Positions 18,079 through 27,659 of a DNA stretch of 64,000 nt are shown here, one piece after another. The DNA is taken from NCBI GenBank assembly GCA_964489955.1, contig CAZBAV010000003.1:69936-133935 (forward strand), in the 5' to 3' direction. The position numbers and the translations under genes are program-made. Under the pieces are notes generated by a model, which worked only from the letters and a program-made list of their open reading frames with translations, was not told where the DNA came from and made no database searches. The stretch's first letter is position 1. Each line of letters opens with the position of its first letter. Source of the stretch: Leadbetterella sp964489955. GTDB lineage: Bacteria > Bacteroidota > Bacteroidia > Cytophagales > Spirosomataceae.

Positions 18079-21000
18079 ATGAAGCACCTCCTTTTTATCT
18101 TCCTTTTCCTTTCATCCTCTTCGCTTATGGCACAGAACTTAGATTCTCTTTGGGTAAAAATACACCAAGAGTTTGACAACGGTAACCTCAAAAGTGTGCA
18201 GCCTTTGGTAACCGAAGCCACGCAGCGTGCCAGAGCAGAAAAGAACCTTCCGTTACTAGCAAAAGGGCTGTTTTATTCGGGTCAGATTACGGTAGTTACA
18301 TCAGACGAAACCGATGACATTACGCCCGTTTTTGAGTCTTTCAAGAAAGAAATAGAAGCCAGTTCGAGTGTGGGCAAAGCCGTTTTGCAAGTATATCTGG
18401 CTCGACTTTATGATATATATTTCAACGAAAACCGTTATAGAGTTCAAAACCGCACCGATCTGGAAACCCCAAGCTCGGATGATGTAAGATTCTGGACAGA
18501 GTCAGACTTTAAAATTCGAATAATGGACGTCTATATGCATGTTTTTTTTCAAAAAGATGCCCTGCTGAAAGAAGACATTTCGGAGTGGAAAAGTCTGGTG
18601 GTTAAAGACGACCAACAGGACAAAAAGCTCGAACTTACTCCTACGCTTTATGACCTTTTTGTACATTATGCAAAAGAGCGACTATTTGAACCCAATATCT
18701 ATCTGGAAGAGTTGGTGAAATTAAACCTTGCCAAAAAGCAATACAACGCATATCTGTACAATGCATACCTACTTTTACCAACCGGAGATAAAGACGAGGA
18801 CCTACAAAAATTAGAAACTTTAGCCAAAGAATATCCAAAAGCATGGTACAGCGGGGAGCTATATAAGGAACTAGTAAAACGCTATTTTGAGAGACAAAAC
18901 TCCATAGATAAACTGACTGACTACAACAAGATATTTGAGTTACAGAAAACCATATCAGCTCTTTATCCTGACTCTGAGGTGCTTAAACAAGTGAATTCTA
19001 CCGTAGAAGCCATTAAATCTACTTCTATCCAAGCTCAAATAGACCAATTCATTTTGCCCAACAAAAACACTCCGATACAGATTTCGCACAGAAACCTGCA
19101 AACAGCCTATATCCGTGTTTTAAACTACGATGTTGGCCAAAAAGATCCAACTTCTCAAGAGCTACATACAGTCTTTTCTACTTGGCACAATAACGCAAAA
19201 GAGCGTTACGAGACGTTTTTGAAGAATCACAAAACCGTGCAAGAATACGCAATTCCGTTCAACAAATTCGAAGATTATCAGGAGCATTCGTCCATATTTA
19301 ACCTTAAACCGCTACCCAGCGGTAGATACGTGGTTTTGATAAGCCAAGACCCCACTTTTTCCTACACTAACGATAAAGACCTCAGTTATTTAGAGGTAAA
19401 GGTGTCACAGTTTTCGGTAGATTATAACAACAATGCTTTTTTGCTTACAGATAGGCAAACAGGTAAACCGCAAGCTCAAAAAACCATAGAAATTTTTACT
19501 ATGGAACGCAATTCTAACAAATATACCTTGGCAAAAAGCTTGCTTACCGACTCCAAGGGATTAGCTAAAATAGAATCTGGCCTGCGGTTTATTTATAGAC
19601 TAAAAGGCGAACAGTTTTTCTACGGATCTGGCATCTATTCTTACAAAGAACCTAACTACGAAGACCGAAGCCATACCTCTACCAAAATTTTTACGGATAG
19701 AGCCATTTATCGCCTGGGCCAAACCGTGTATTTTAAGGGCATTGTTACCCAAACTAGTAGCAACAGTGTAGTTGTTCTTGCAAAAAAAGATGTAGAAATA
19801 ACCTTACATGACGTAAACAACAAAGAGCTAAGCCGACTAAAACTAAAAACCAACGAATTTGGCTCGGTTCACGGCGAATTTGTTCTGCCTCAGTCGGCTC
19901 TTACAGGTCATTTTTCTATCCGAACCAATCTTAGCGGACATTACTCTTTCCGAGTAGAAGAGTACAAACGGCCTAAGTTTTCGGTAGAAATAGAAAAGCC
20001 AAAAGGCGTCTTTACGCTCAATGATTCAATAAGAGTTCAAGGGGCGGCCATAGCTTTTTCGGGTGCAAATATAGACGGAGCAAAAGTGGAATACCGCGTT
20101 TCTCGTAGAGCCATTTATCCATACAGAATGTGGGGTTATCGTCCGCCTTACGAACCCGACCAAGAAATAGCTTTTGGAACAGCAATTACAGACAAAGACG
20201 GCAAGTTTACCTTGAACTTCAAGGCTATTCCGGCTAGAGAAAAGAAGGACGAGAAAGACATAAGAACCTACACCTATCATGTAAATGTAGATGTGACCGA
20301 CCTGAACGGAGAAACCCAAAGCGGCTCACAAAGTGTAAGCGTGGGCGACAAGTCGGTGCTGCTTTCTACCACACTAAAAAATCGCTCGCATGTAAGCAGT
20401 TTGGGCAGTTTCAGCGTGAAAGTAAACAACCTCAATCAGCAAGCTATAGACCATAATGGCACTTTAGAGATTTTTGCTTTGAAATCACCAAACAGACCAC
20501 TTCGCAAATCCAATTTTGTGTCGGATTATCAGTTTTATTCCAAAGCAGAATTTGTAAAACTTTTCCCGAACGAGCCTTACGGAGATGAAGCAAAACCCGA
20601 AAACTGGGAACGAGGAAAGAGTATTTATAAAGCCTCTTTCCAAAAAACTACAGACCTTAGCGTAAGCCAAACCGACAAGCTAGATGAAGGTTACTATTGG
20701 GTCAGCCTCCGCACAGAAGACGGTCTGGAAACGGGAGAATTACTATATTTTATCAATGAAAAGCGAAATTCTAAAACCAAAGAAATTTTTACACATAACC
20801 TAGACAAAACCGAGTATAAACCCGGAGAAGTAGCAAAAATAAGTCTGAATACTGGAGCAGATGAGCTATTTGTGACCGTGCGTGTGGAGAGCAACCAAAA
20901 GCTTATTCGTACAGAAGTTATTCAGCTCAAAGGCAAAGAAAAAACACTGGAAATTCCTATAAAAGAAGAACACAGAGGCAATATTCACGTGCACTATTAT

Positions 21001-23967
21001 TGGGTAAAATACAATACCAAAGAACAAGGAACAATTCATATTCAGGTACCGTACAACCACAAAAAACTGGATGTAAGCACAGCCGTAACTCGTGATAAAC
21101 TGGCCCCAGGAAGTAAAGAAACCTGGAGTTTTAAGGTCTCGGACTCCAATAAAGATAAGGTTTTGGCAGAGTTTTTAACCGGAATGTATGACGCCTCACT
21201 GGATCAGTTTGCCTCAAACTCGTTCAGCCATTTTGTGTATGATTTTTATAGCTTCGCAAAGCACGGTTTTGGTTATACTGAATATGCGTTCACAAAAAAT
21301 ACTTCAAATGCCATTCTTTCAGGAGCTAAACATCCTAATTACTTTGGCTCGCTTCAGCATCTTCTGTTAATGGATCATAACTTCACGTTTAACACCTACA
21401 GAAATCAATATAGAAGAAACAGCCGAGTAGATCGAGTTTTCCCTCAAAGTGCTCCAGCAGCTATGATGAGCGATGCTAGTGCTTTGGAAGAAGTGGTGGT
21501 TACAGGCTATGGCGGGCAACAAAAGAAATCAATGGTAGCTCAAGAGAAATTCTTCCCACCTGAATTAAAAGAATCAGCTGCTGCAGGCGGAGCTGCATCA
21601 GACACGATATCTACCGAAGAAAAAGACTCGGCTCTTAATAATGTACAAGCCCGAAAGGCGTTGCAGGAAACGGCATTTTTCTATCCTAATCTGCGTACCG
21701 ATAAAGATGGAAATGTGAGCTTTGATTTTACCGTACCCGAAAGCCTCACCGAATGGAAACTCATGGCTTTTGCTCATACGCCCGACATGAAAACGGGCTA
21801 CTACGAAACCCGAGTAAAAACCCAGAAAGACCTTATGGTGGTGCCGAATGTTCCACGATTCTTACGTGAAGGCGACGAACTTCGTATTTCTAACAAAATC
21901 GTAAACCTTTCGGAGCAAAGTCTAAACGGAACAGCACGCTTGGTTTTGACTGACGCCATTTCCGGAAATGAGGTAAATTCTCTCTTTGCAAACACAAAAA
22001 CTGACAAAAACTTCACTACAGCCAAGGGCGAGTCGGGAGAAGTTTCGTGGACTATAAAAGTGCCTAAGAACATACAAGCAGTTAGCTACAAAATTGTAGC
22101 AGCAGCTGGCGATTTTTCGGATGGAGAAGAGTCCATTTTACCCGTAGTTACCAACCGTATGCTGGTAACCGAAACGCTTCCAATAAGCATTCGTGAAAAT
22201 CAAAACAAGACTTTCACGTTTGATAAGCTAACCAAAAACACTTCGGAAACGCTGGACAATTTCAAGCTTACTTTCGAAATGACCACCAATCCGCTTTGGT
22301 ACGCTATTTTCTCATTGCCGTACCTGAGAGAATATCCTTATGAGTGCAGCGAGCAGGTGTTCAGTCGCTTGTATGGAAACCTTATTTCGGAAAATATCAT
22401 CGGCAGTCAACCGAAAATTAAAGCCGTTTTTGACGATTGGAATCGCAAGGGACAGCTAAAATCTAAGCTGGAACTGAACCAAGAACTGAAGAACATTTTG
22501 CTGGAAGAAACCCCCTGGGTGCGTGATGCAGTAAGCGAAGAAGAGCAAATGAAACGCATTGCGGTACTATTTGACCTCAATAAAATGCAGCAGGAAATGA
22601 AAGCGGCTTTTGATAAATTAAGTCAAAAACAACAAAACTCGGGCGGCTTCGCTTGGTTTGATGGCGGAAGAGAAAACGAGTACATCACTACGCACATAGT
22701 AAGCGGTTTTGGCAATCTGAAAAACATGAAGATTGACTTAAAAAAACACGGAATTGAAATAAACAGTTTGGTGAAAAATGCGATCAATTTCATCGACCAA
22801 AAGCAACTGGAGTACTACAAAGAACAGCAGCGTTTGAAGAAAAATGACCTGGACTGGAACACAGGAATTCATTACCTATATGCACGTAGTTTCTTTTTAC
22901 AGGAACACGCCATGCCAAAAACACTTGACAGCCTAAAACTCATTTATCTGAACAACATCAAGAAAAACGCTAAAGACTTCTCTCTGCAAACCCAAGCCAT
23001 GGCCGCACTTGTCTTGAGTCGATTTGGAGAAAAACCAGCTGCGGAAAAGCTCTTAAAAACGGTAAACGAGCACTCGGTTGATTCAGACGAAATGGGTAAA
23101 TATTGGAAAAGTAACCAAAGCGGATGGTACTGGTATCAGGCTCCGGTAGAAACTCAAGCCTTGCTTATAGAAGCATTTCATGAAGTTTTGAAAGACGAAA
23201 CCAGCGTAGAAGCTATGAAAGTTTGGTTGCTTAAAAACCGCCAGACCAATCAGTGGAACTCTACTAAAGCCACCACCAAAGCGGTGTACGCTCTTATGAA
23301 CACCGGAAAAAGCTGGATTGATGCCGAAAAAGGCGTAAGCGTGAAAATAGGCGGACAATCCATTGATCTAAACACACCATCGGCACAGGCGGGTTCTGGC
23401 TATGTAAAAATGGCTTGGAACAAAGATGAAATCAAACCCGAAATGGGCAAAGTAGAAGTACAGAAAACATCGCCAGGTGTGGCTTGGGGAGCCATGTACT
23501 GGCAGTATTTCGAGGAGTTGGATAAGATAACATCAGCCGAAACGGGAGTAAAATTCAACAAAAAACTGTATTTGAAAAAGAACTCTCCTACCGGCCCAGT
23601 CCTACGAGAAATCACGCCCACTACGCCTATAGAAATCGGTGATTTGGTAACTGTAAGATTAGAAATAAGCATAGACCGAAACATGGAGTTTGTTCACATA
23701 AAAGACATGCGGGCAAGCGGCTTTGAGCCGGTAAATGTGCTGTCGGGTTACAAATGGAAAGACGGTTTCGGTTACTACGAAAGCACCCGTGACCTAGCCA
23801 CCAATTTCTTTGCCGACTATATGCGTAAAGGCACGTACGTTTTTGAGTATGACCTTAGGGCCAATAATGCCGGAAACTTCAGTAACGGAATCACCCAAAT
23901 GCAAAACATGTACGCTCCCGAACTGAGTGCACATAGCGAGGGCATCAGGGTGGAGATTAGGGATTAA
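18079..23967 (+). CDS. Alpha-2-macroglobulin family protein with thioester motif
   Basis: A 1962-residue exported protein; the signal peptide runs MKHLLFIFLFLSSSSLMAQ. The ATG at 18079 is chosen over an in-frame TTG at 18046 because it begins directly at the signal. An N-terminal helical region is followed by macroglobulin domains (TDRAIYRLGQTVYFKG is MG2-like), a bait/MG7 region, and the core ETAFFYPNLRTDKDGNVSFDFTVPE. The thioester motif Cys1423-Ser-Glu-Gln1426 sits in YPYECSEQVFSRLYG, so protease trapping by covalent linkage is plausible. There is no lipobox, and no PBP1C gene is adjacent, unlike the common proteobacterial pairing. Residues 1137-1145 read EEVVVTGYG, a motif typical of SusC/TonB-dependent receptors. 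The stop codon lies inside an unusual pair of inverted repeats. Confidence 0.88.
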   Translation: MKHLLFIFLFLSSSSLMAQNLDSLWVKIHQEFDNGNLKSVQPLVTEATQRARAEKNLPLLAKGLFYSGQITVVTSDETDDITPVFESFKKEIEASSSVGKAVLQVYLARLYDIYFNENRYRVQNRTDLETPSSDDVRFWTESDFKIRIMDVYMHVFFQKDALLKEDISEWKSLVVKDDQQDKKLELTPTLYDLFVHYAKERLFEPNIYLEELVKLNLAKKQYNAYLYNAYLLLPTGDKDEDLQKLETLAKEYPKAWYSGELYKELVKRYFERQNSIDKLTDYNKIFELQKTISALYPDSEVLKQVNSTVEAIKSTSIQAQIDQFILPNKNTPIQISHRNLQTAYIRVLNYDVGQKDPTSQELHTVFSTWHNNAKERYETFLKNHKTVQEYAIPFNKFEDYQEHSSIFNLKPLPSGRYVVLISQDPTFSYTNDKDLSYLEVKVSQFSVDYNNNAFLLTDRQTGKPQAQKTIEIFTMERNSNKYTLAKSLLTDSKGLAKIESGLRFIYRLKGEQFFYGSGIYSYKEPNYEDRSHTSTKIFTDRAIYRLGQTVYFKGIVTQTSSNSVVVLAKKDVEITLHDVNNKELSRLKLKTNEFGSVHGEFVLPQSALTGHFSIRTNLSGHYSFRVEEYKRPKFSVEIEKPKGVFTLNDSIRVQGAAIAFSGANIDGAKVEYRVSRRAIYPYRMWGYRPPYEPDQEIAFGTAITDKDGKFTLNFKAIPAREKKDEKDIRTYTYHVNVDVTDLNGETQSGSQSVSVGDKSVLLSTTLKNRSHVSSLGSFSVKVNNLNQQAIDHNGTLEIFALKSPNRPLRKSNFVSDYQFYSKAEFVKLFPNEPYGDEAKPENWERGKSIYKASFQKTTDLSVSQTDKLDEGYYWVSLRTEDGLETGELLYFINEKRNSKTKEIFTHNLDKTEYKPGEVAKISLNTGADELFVTVRVESNQKLIRTEVIQLKGKEKTLEIPIKEEHRGNIHVHYYWVKYNTKEQGTIHIQVPYNHKKLDVSTAVTRDKLAPGSKETWSFKVSDSNKDKVLAEFLTGMYDASLDQFASNSFSHFVYDFYSFAKHGFGYTEYAFTKNTSNAILSGAKHPNYFGSLQHLLLMDHNFTFNTYRNQYRRNSRVDRVFPQSAPAAMMSDASALEEVVVTGYGGQQKKSMVAQEKFFPPELKESAAAGGAASDTISTEEKDSALNNVQARKALQETAFFYPNLRTDKDGNVSFDFTVPESLTEWKLMAFAHTPDMKTGYYETRVKTQKDLMVVPNVPRFLREGDELRISNKIVNLSEQSLNGTARLVLTDAISGNEVNSLFANTKTDKNFTTAKGESGEVSWTIKVPKNIQAVSYKIVAAAGDFSDGEESILPVVTNRMLVTETLPISIRENQNKTFTFDKLTKNTSETLDNFKLTFEMTTNPLWYAIFSLPYLREYPYECSEQVFSRLYGNLISENIIGSQPKIKAVFDDWNRKGQLKSKLELNQELKNILLEETPWVRDAVSEEEQMKRIAVLFDLNKMQQEMKAAFDKLSQKQQNSGGFAWFDGGRENEYITTHIVSGFGNLKNMKIDLKKHGIEINSLVKNAINFIDQKQLEYYKEQQRLKKNDLDWNTGIHYLYARSFFLQEHAMPKTLDSLKLIYLNNIKKNAKDFSLQTQAMAALVLSRFGEKPAAEKLLKTVNEHSVDSDEMGKYWKSNQSGWYWYQAPVETQALLIEAFHEVLKDETSVEAMKVWLLKNRQTNQWNSTKATTKAVYALMNTGKSWIDAEKGVSVKIGGQSIDLNTPSAQAGSGYVKMAWNKDEIKPEMGKVEVQKTSPGVAWGAMYWQYFEELDKITSAETGVKFNKKLYLKKNSPTGPVLREITPTTPIEIGDLVTVRLEISIDRNMEFVHIKDMRASGFEPVNVLSGYKWKDGFGYYESTRDLATNFFADYMRKGTYVFEYDLRANNAGNFSNGITQMQNMYAPELSAHSEGIRVEIRD

Positions 23968-24062
23968 GTGTCTAAAAAAATATGGAATTATTGTTGTTAG
24001 CTTTTTGAGAGTTTCTCTTATTAATCATGAAATGAGACACTTAATATATTTCTAACAACAAT
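23963..24062 (+). repeat. Two interlocked perfect 11-bp inverted repeats (pseudoknot topology)
   Basis: Arm A ATTAAGTGTCT (23963-23973) is fully complementary to A' AGACACTTAAT (24035-24045). Arm B ATTGTTGTTAG (23990-24000) is fully complementary to B' CTAACAACAAT (24052-24062). The order A-B-A'-B' means the two stems interlock. A short GAGA/TCTC hairpin lies between B and A' (24007-24017). Arm A overlaps the stop codon of the alpha-2-macroglobulin gene, and there is no U tract typical of a terminator. As RNA it would give a pseudoknot or two mutually exclusive hairpins. Confidence 0.75.
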
Positions 24063-24103
24063 CTTTCACTATCTACTTCGTTTTCTTTTCAAAACTCAAC
24101 ACT

Positions 24104-24778
24104 ATGAAATATCTACAGCTTTTTGCCTTTCTTTTTTGCACATCATTTTTTACAAATGCCCAAAACAGGGTTTTGAACATCACGGGAATAGTCATTGACG
24201 CGGAAACATTAACCCCACTGGAAAACGTGCAGATACGCAACTTCGATTCTAAAACTTTAGGTACAAGCGACAGTAAAGGCTTCTTTACTGCCAAAATAGA
24301 GGTTAGTGAGACAGGAGAAATCAAATTTGATTTTGATGCCAAGAAAAGTGGTTACAACACCCATATTCAGGCTGAACGCTGGGGCGATTTAGGATCTGAT
24401 TTGAATCCAGTTTATTACATTGCTCTCAAAAACCACAATTCTGCAGGTATTTCCGCTCACAGTGACCATAGTTTGGACTTTAAACCAAACACTTTTGAAA
24501 GTATTTCGCCAAAATTGGAAGATTTCAAAAAGAAAGTGATTTTCAATAACAAGGTAACAGCTGCAAAAAGTGGAAACGAGGATATTTTTATACAGATAGA
24601 CAAGGATTACTTTATCGTAAACAAAACCGGATACATACAGCTTAAATCTGAAAAAGATCTAATATCAATAAATGGTCTGGAGAAGGTTGCTGCTAACGAA
24701 ATAAATACACGTTTAAGAAGACAAAACATAAAGAGTATGACCAAATCACATCCGGATGTGATTGTGTACACCAAATAA
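24104..24778 (+). CDS. Secreted protein with carboxypeptidase-regulatory-like domain
   Basis: A 224-residue protein with a signal peptide ending FFTNAQ. Residues about 24-95 form a carboxypeptidase D regulatory-like beta-sandwich (ITGIVIDAETLTPLENVQIRN, LGTSDSKGFFTAKI), the module that precedes TonB-dependent receptors but here stands without a barrel. The C-terminal 120 residues are unassigned. It lies 136 bp after the alpha-2-macroglobulin gene on the same strand, separated by the interlocked inverted repeats, and may be co-transcribed with it. Confidence 0.65.
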   Translation: MKYLQLFAFLFCTSFFTNAQNRVLNITGIVIDAETLTPLENVQIRNFDSKTLGTSDSKGFFTAKIEVSETGEIKFDFDAKKSGYNTHIQAERWGDLGSDLNPVYYIALKNHNSAGISAHSDHSLDFKPNTFESISPKLEDFKKKVIFNNKVTAAKSGNEDIFIQIDKDYFIVNKTGYIQLKSEKDLISINGLEKVAANEINTRLRRQNIKSMTKSHPDVIVYTK

Positions 24779-25458
24779 TTTCAACTACGACCCGGATAGT
24801 ATTTAACTTCTGTCTAGCACTGTTTACGCATTAGAAGATTTTAGCTAAACGAAATGCTATAAAATAGAAGCAAAAGACCTAATACATATAATAAAGCATG
24901 GCTTTGGTGATTGTAAAACTTATATGAAGTATCATTGGGATGCTGTATTGGTTGATGATTAATCTGGGTTTTAGCAGCCCGCGATTTTAAGATAGTGGGC
25001 TTATTCCGTTTACAAATCTGGTCGCTTCTGTGTCACATTATACTGCCCGTATCTATATCTATTTTCTCTATCAAAACAGAATTCCTGGCCCCCTGTTTTT
25101 AAACACAAATTAGCGGAAACCCCAGAGCCTTCAGCCCTGAATTTTGCCATTATTTTACCTTCAAATCTTATCTTTTGTATCTATTAAAACGCTAAGGTTA
25201 TTCTTCCTTTATAAACCTAAAGATTCCAGCAGAGAAAACAATCTTGAAAAAAATAAAAAAAAACGTAATAACTATAATATACCCGTAAACCACATCATTT
25301 TTTCTAACATGCTGATAACCTTATAGGAAAAGACCACACTTCCGTAAATTCCCCTTTTATGGATAAAAAGGGCGTATTTCTTACGCCTCTAAATTAAAAA
25401 AAATCCTTTGTCTGCTCATTTAAATGCCATATCTTAGCTCACAATCAACAAAACTGTA
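24779..25458. other. 680-bp AT-rich intergenic region, no gene recognised
   Basis: I see no convincing coding sequence. A degenerate stem AGCCCGC/GTGGGCT near 24977-25002 and a hairpin GGCGTA/TACGCC at 25371-25387 are present; neither is a clear terminator for a flanking gene. A promoter-like TATCTTAG at about 25430-25437 precedes yqgE. Confidence 0.4.
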
Positions 25459-25995
25459 TTGCGAGGAAAATTACTTATAGCAAAACCCTTTTTAGGAGAT
25501 TCTAATTTTGAAAGGGCTGTAGTGGTCATGTGTGTAGACTCCGAAGACGGGGCTTTTGGGTTAATTATAAACCAAGCTACAGATAGTTTTCTTTCCGATT
25601 TTTTTGACGACGTTTTTATTGATGTCCCCGTTTTTGTGGGAGGCCCGGTGGAATCCAATACCCTACATTTTGTACACCGCAAAGGCTTACTAGTTGAGGG
25701 CACTATCCAAATATCCGAGAACCTATGGTGGTCTGGAGACTTTGGCTCCATAAAAACCTTGTTGAATACCGGTGTTCTGGGGCCTGATGATATCCGTTTT
25801 TTCTTAGGCTACTCTGGTTGGGGCGAGGGCCAGTTGAGGCAAGAAATAAATGACAGTATATGGGTAATTACGGAATCTTCTCCTGAGATTCTTTTTGAAA
25901 CCCCTACCCAAAATACTTGGCGGGATTCCCTACTAAAGCTCGGAGGCAATTATACTATAATGGCAAATTCCCCAGCCAGTCCAAGACTAAACTAA
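25459..25995 (+). CDS. yqgE: YqgE/AlgH family protein
   Basis: A 178-residue protein matching the YqgE/AlgH family (DUF179): GKLLIAKPFLGDSNFERAVVVMC, GAFGLIINQ, VFVGGPVE, FLGYSGWGEGQL. Its biochemical role is not settled; it is a conserved soluble protein. The start is uncertain. The open frame begins after a TAG at 25435 and contains no ATG before the conserved domain; TTG at 25459 is the only usual start codon, although homologues normally have a few more residues. Confidence 0.85.
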   Translation: MRGKLLIAKPFLGDSNFERAVVVMCVDSEDGAFGLIINQATDSFLSDFFDDVFIDVPVFVGGPVESNTLHFVHRKGLLVEGTIQISENLWWSGDFGSIKTLLNTGVLGPDDIRFFLGYSGWGEGQLRQEINDSIWVITESSPEILFETPTQNTWRDSLLKLGGNYTIMANSPASPRLN

Positions 25996-26117
25996 CTGTC
26001 TGTTTTAAAAGCCTACTTACATTGGTTTTGCCTAAGAAACTGTGGCAGGTTCAATAGTTAGGTATTTTAAGTAAAAGGGACACTCCAATCCTCCCTCCTT
26101 TTGAAGGAAAAGTTGTA

Positions 26118-27311
26118 TTAACGCAATTTCAGTGTAACTATACTTACAATAGCAAGCAGGATGCCGATAATCCAGAAACGGGTCACGATTTTCGACTCAT
26201 GGTAACCCTTCTTTTGATAATGGTGGTGCAGCGGAGCCATTTTTAGAAGACGATTTTGCTGGGCATATTCCAGGCCATGTTTTCGTTTCTGATACTTAAA
26301 GTAAGCCACCTGGGCCATTACAGAGAGGTTTTCCACCACAAAAATTCCACAAAAAACCGGAATCAGAAGCTCCTTCCTAAGTATCAAAGCCATGGTAGCA
26401 ATCACTGAGCCCAGCATTAAACTACCTGTATCACCCATAAATACGGATGCCGGATAGGAGTTATACCAAAGAAAACCGACACAAGCTCCCACAAAAGCCG
26501 CGGAGAAAATCACGATTTCCCCTGAGTTGGGAATGAGCATGATGTTAAGGTATTCCGCAAAAACTTTATTGCCGGATAAGAATGCAAAAATGGCTAAAGT
26601 TACTCCTATAATAGCTGATGTTCCTGCTGCAAGCCCATCTATACCATCCGTAATATTAGCAGCATTGGAAACTGCTGTGATAATAAAAATACATATAAGA
26701 ACGTACGGCAACCATTCCAAACTTTGTGGAAGGTACCCCGAAAGAATCTCATAGTCTAGCAGATTGTTCTTCGTAAACGGAACAGTAGTTTGAAGAGAGG
26801 CTGTATCCACATATTTACCGCCACCTGTAAACTGACGTATAGTTACGTCTTTACTGTAGAAAAGGGTTAATCCCACAATTATACCCAAACCAACCTGGCC
26901 AATAACTTTGAAACGACCCTGTAAACCTTCTTTATTCTTTTTAAATACCTTAATATAATCATCTGCAAAACCAATAAGCGTAGTCCAGATAGTAGCTACT
27001 ATAAGTAAGATGATGTACACATTATCTAATCTGGCAAACAAGAACACCGGAATAAGTAACGATGCCAAAATAATAAACCCACCCATAGTCGGTGTACCTT
27101 TTTTCTCTATCTGGCCAGAAAGCCCGAGATCCCTTATACTCTCCCCTATTTGTAGTAATTGAAGGCGTTTAATTATCCTTTTTCCGAAAATAGCCGCTAT
27201 AGCCAAAGACACTATTATGGCTGCCGATGCACGGAAAGAAATGAACCGCCAAACGCCGGCACCTGGGAAATCAAAGACTTTATCTAGGTATTCAAATAAA
27301 TAGTAGAGCAT
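26118..27311 (-). CDS. mraY: Phospho-N-acetylmuramoyl-pentapeptide transferase
   Basis: A 397-residue inner-membrane enzyme that makes lipid I by joining UDP-MurNAc-pentapeptide to undecaprenyl phosphate. About ten membrane helices are visible. Conserved motifs: GTPTMGG, the Asp pair in GFADDYIKV, NAANITDGIDGLAAG, and the histidine motif PLHHHYQKKG near the C-terminus. The frame is open 40 codons further up to 27431, but ATG 27311 (MLYYLFEYLDKV) is the family start and a TATATTTG -7 element lies 26 bp upstream, at 27337-27344. Its neighbours are yqgE and an MscS gene; no mur or fts genes flank it. Confidence 0.95.
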   Translation of the reverse strand: MLYYLFEYLDKVFDFPGAGVWRFISFRASAAIIVSLAIAAIFGKRIIKRLQLLQIGESIRDLGLSGQIEKKGTPTMGGFIILASLLIPVFLFARLDNVYIILLIVATIWTTLIGFADDYIKVFKKNKEGLQGRFKVIGQVGLGIIVGLTLFYSKDVTIRQFTGGGKYVDTASLQTTVPFTKNNLLDYEILSGYLPQSLEWLPYVLICIFIITAVSNAANITDGIDGLAAGTSAIIGVTLAIFAFLSGNKVFAEYLNIMLIPNSGEIVIFSAAFVGACVGFLWYNSYPASVFMGDTGSLMLGSVIATMALILRKELLIPVFCGIFVVENLSVMAQVAYFKYQKRKHGLEYAQQNRLLKMAPLHHHYQKKGYHESKIVTRFWIIGILLAIVSIVTLKLR

Positions 27312-27659
27312 ATAAAGGAGGTTTGTCTTTTTGATACAAATATAATAAGGTTTGAAATAAATCATCCTCCAAAGTTTAATCCTTATGCTAACACTCAAAA
27401 AAATGTCATTACACGCTATACTATGAATCAAACTTTGGAGCCTAAAAAGACTTTAAATATATTAGGAGCTATAGATAACCTTATTTTAATAAACGCTTTT
27501 ACCTCTTTTGAGCTGTTGCGACTTGATAAGAACCACTTCTTAGCCGCATAAGTTTTAAACCATAAAACTATCTTTATCAATGTATTAATATCATTTAGTT
27601 CAGATTAATAGAGAATTAAGATATTGTCACTCACACTATTACATCATTATAATATACAA
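27312..27659. other. Upstream region of mraY with an 11-bp inverted repeat
   Basis: It holds the mraY -7 element (minus strand TATATTTG, 27344-27337). Further upstream is a perfect 11-bp inverted repeat, CTCCAAAGTTT (27367-27377) / AAACTTTGGAG (27430-27440), separated by 52 bp. A shorter ATAAGG/CCTTAT pair may interlock with it. No gene is seen between mraY and the end of the MscS gene. Confidence 0.5.

Noticed and set aside
25371..25387. GGCGTA/TACGCC hairpin as a terminator
   Set aside because: No minus-strand gene lies upstream of it, and the plus strand has no T run directly after the stem.
27312..27325. AGGAGG-like Shine-Dalgarno sequence next to mraY
   Set aside because: It is on the plus strand, while mraY is read from the minus strand, so it cannot serve that gene.
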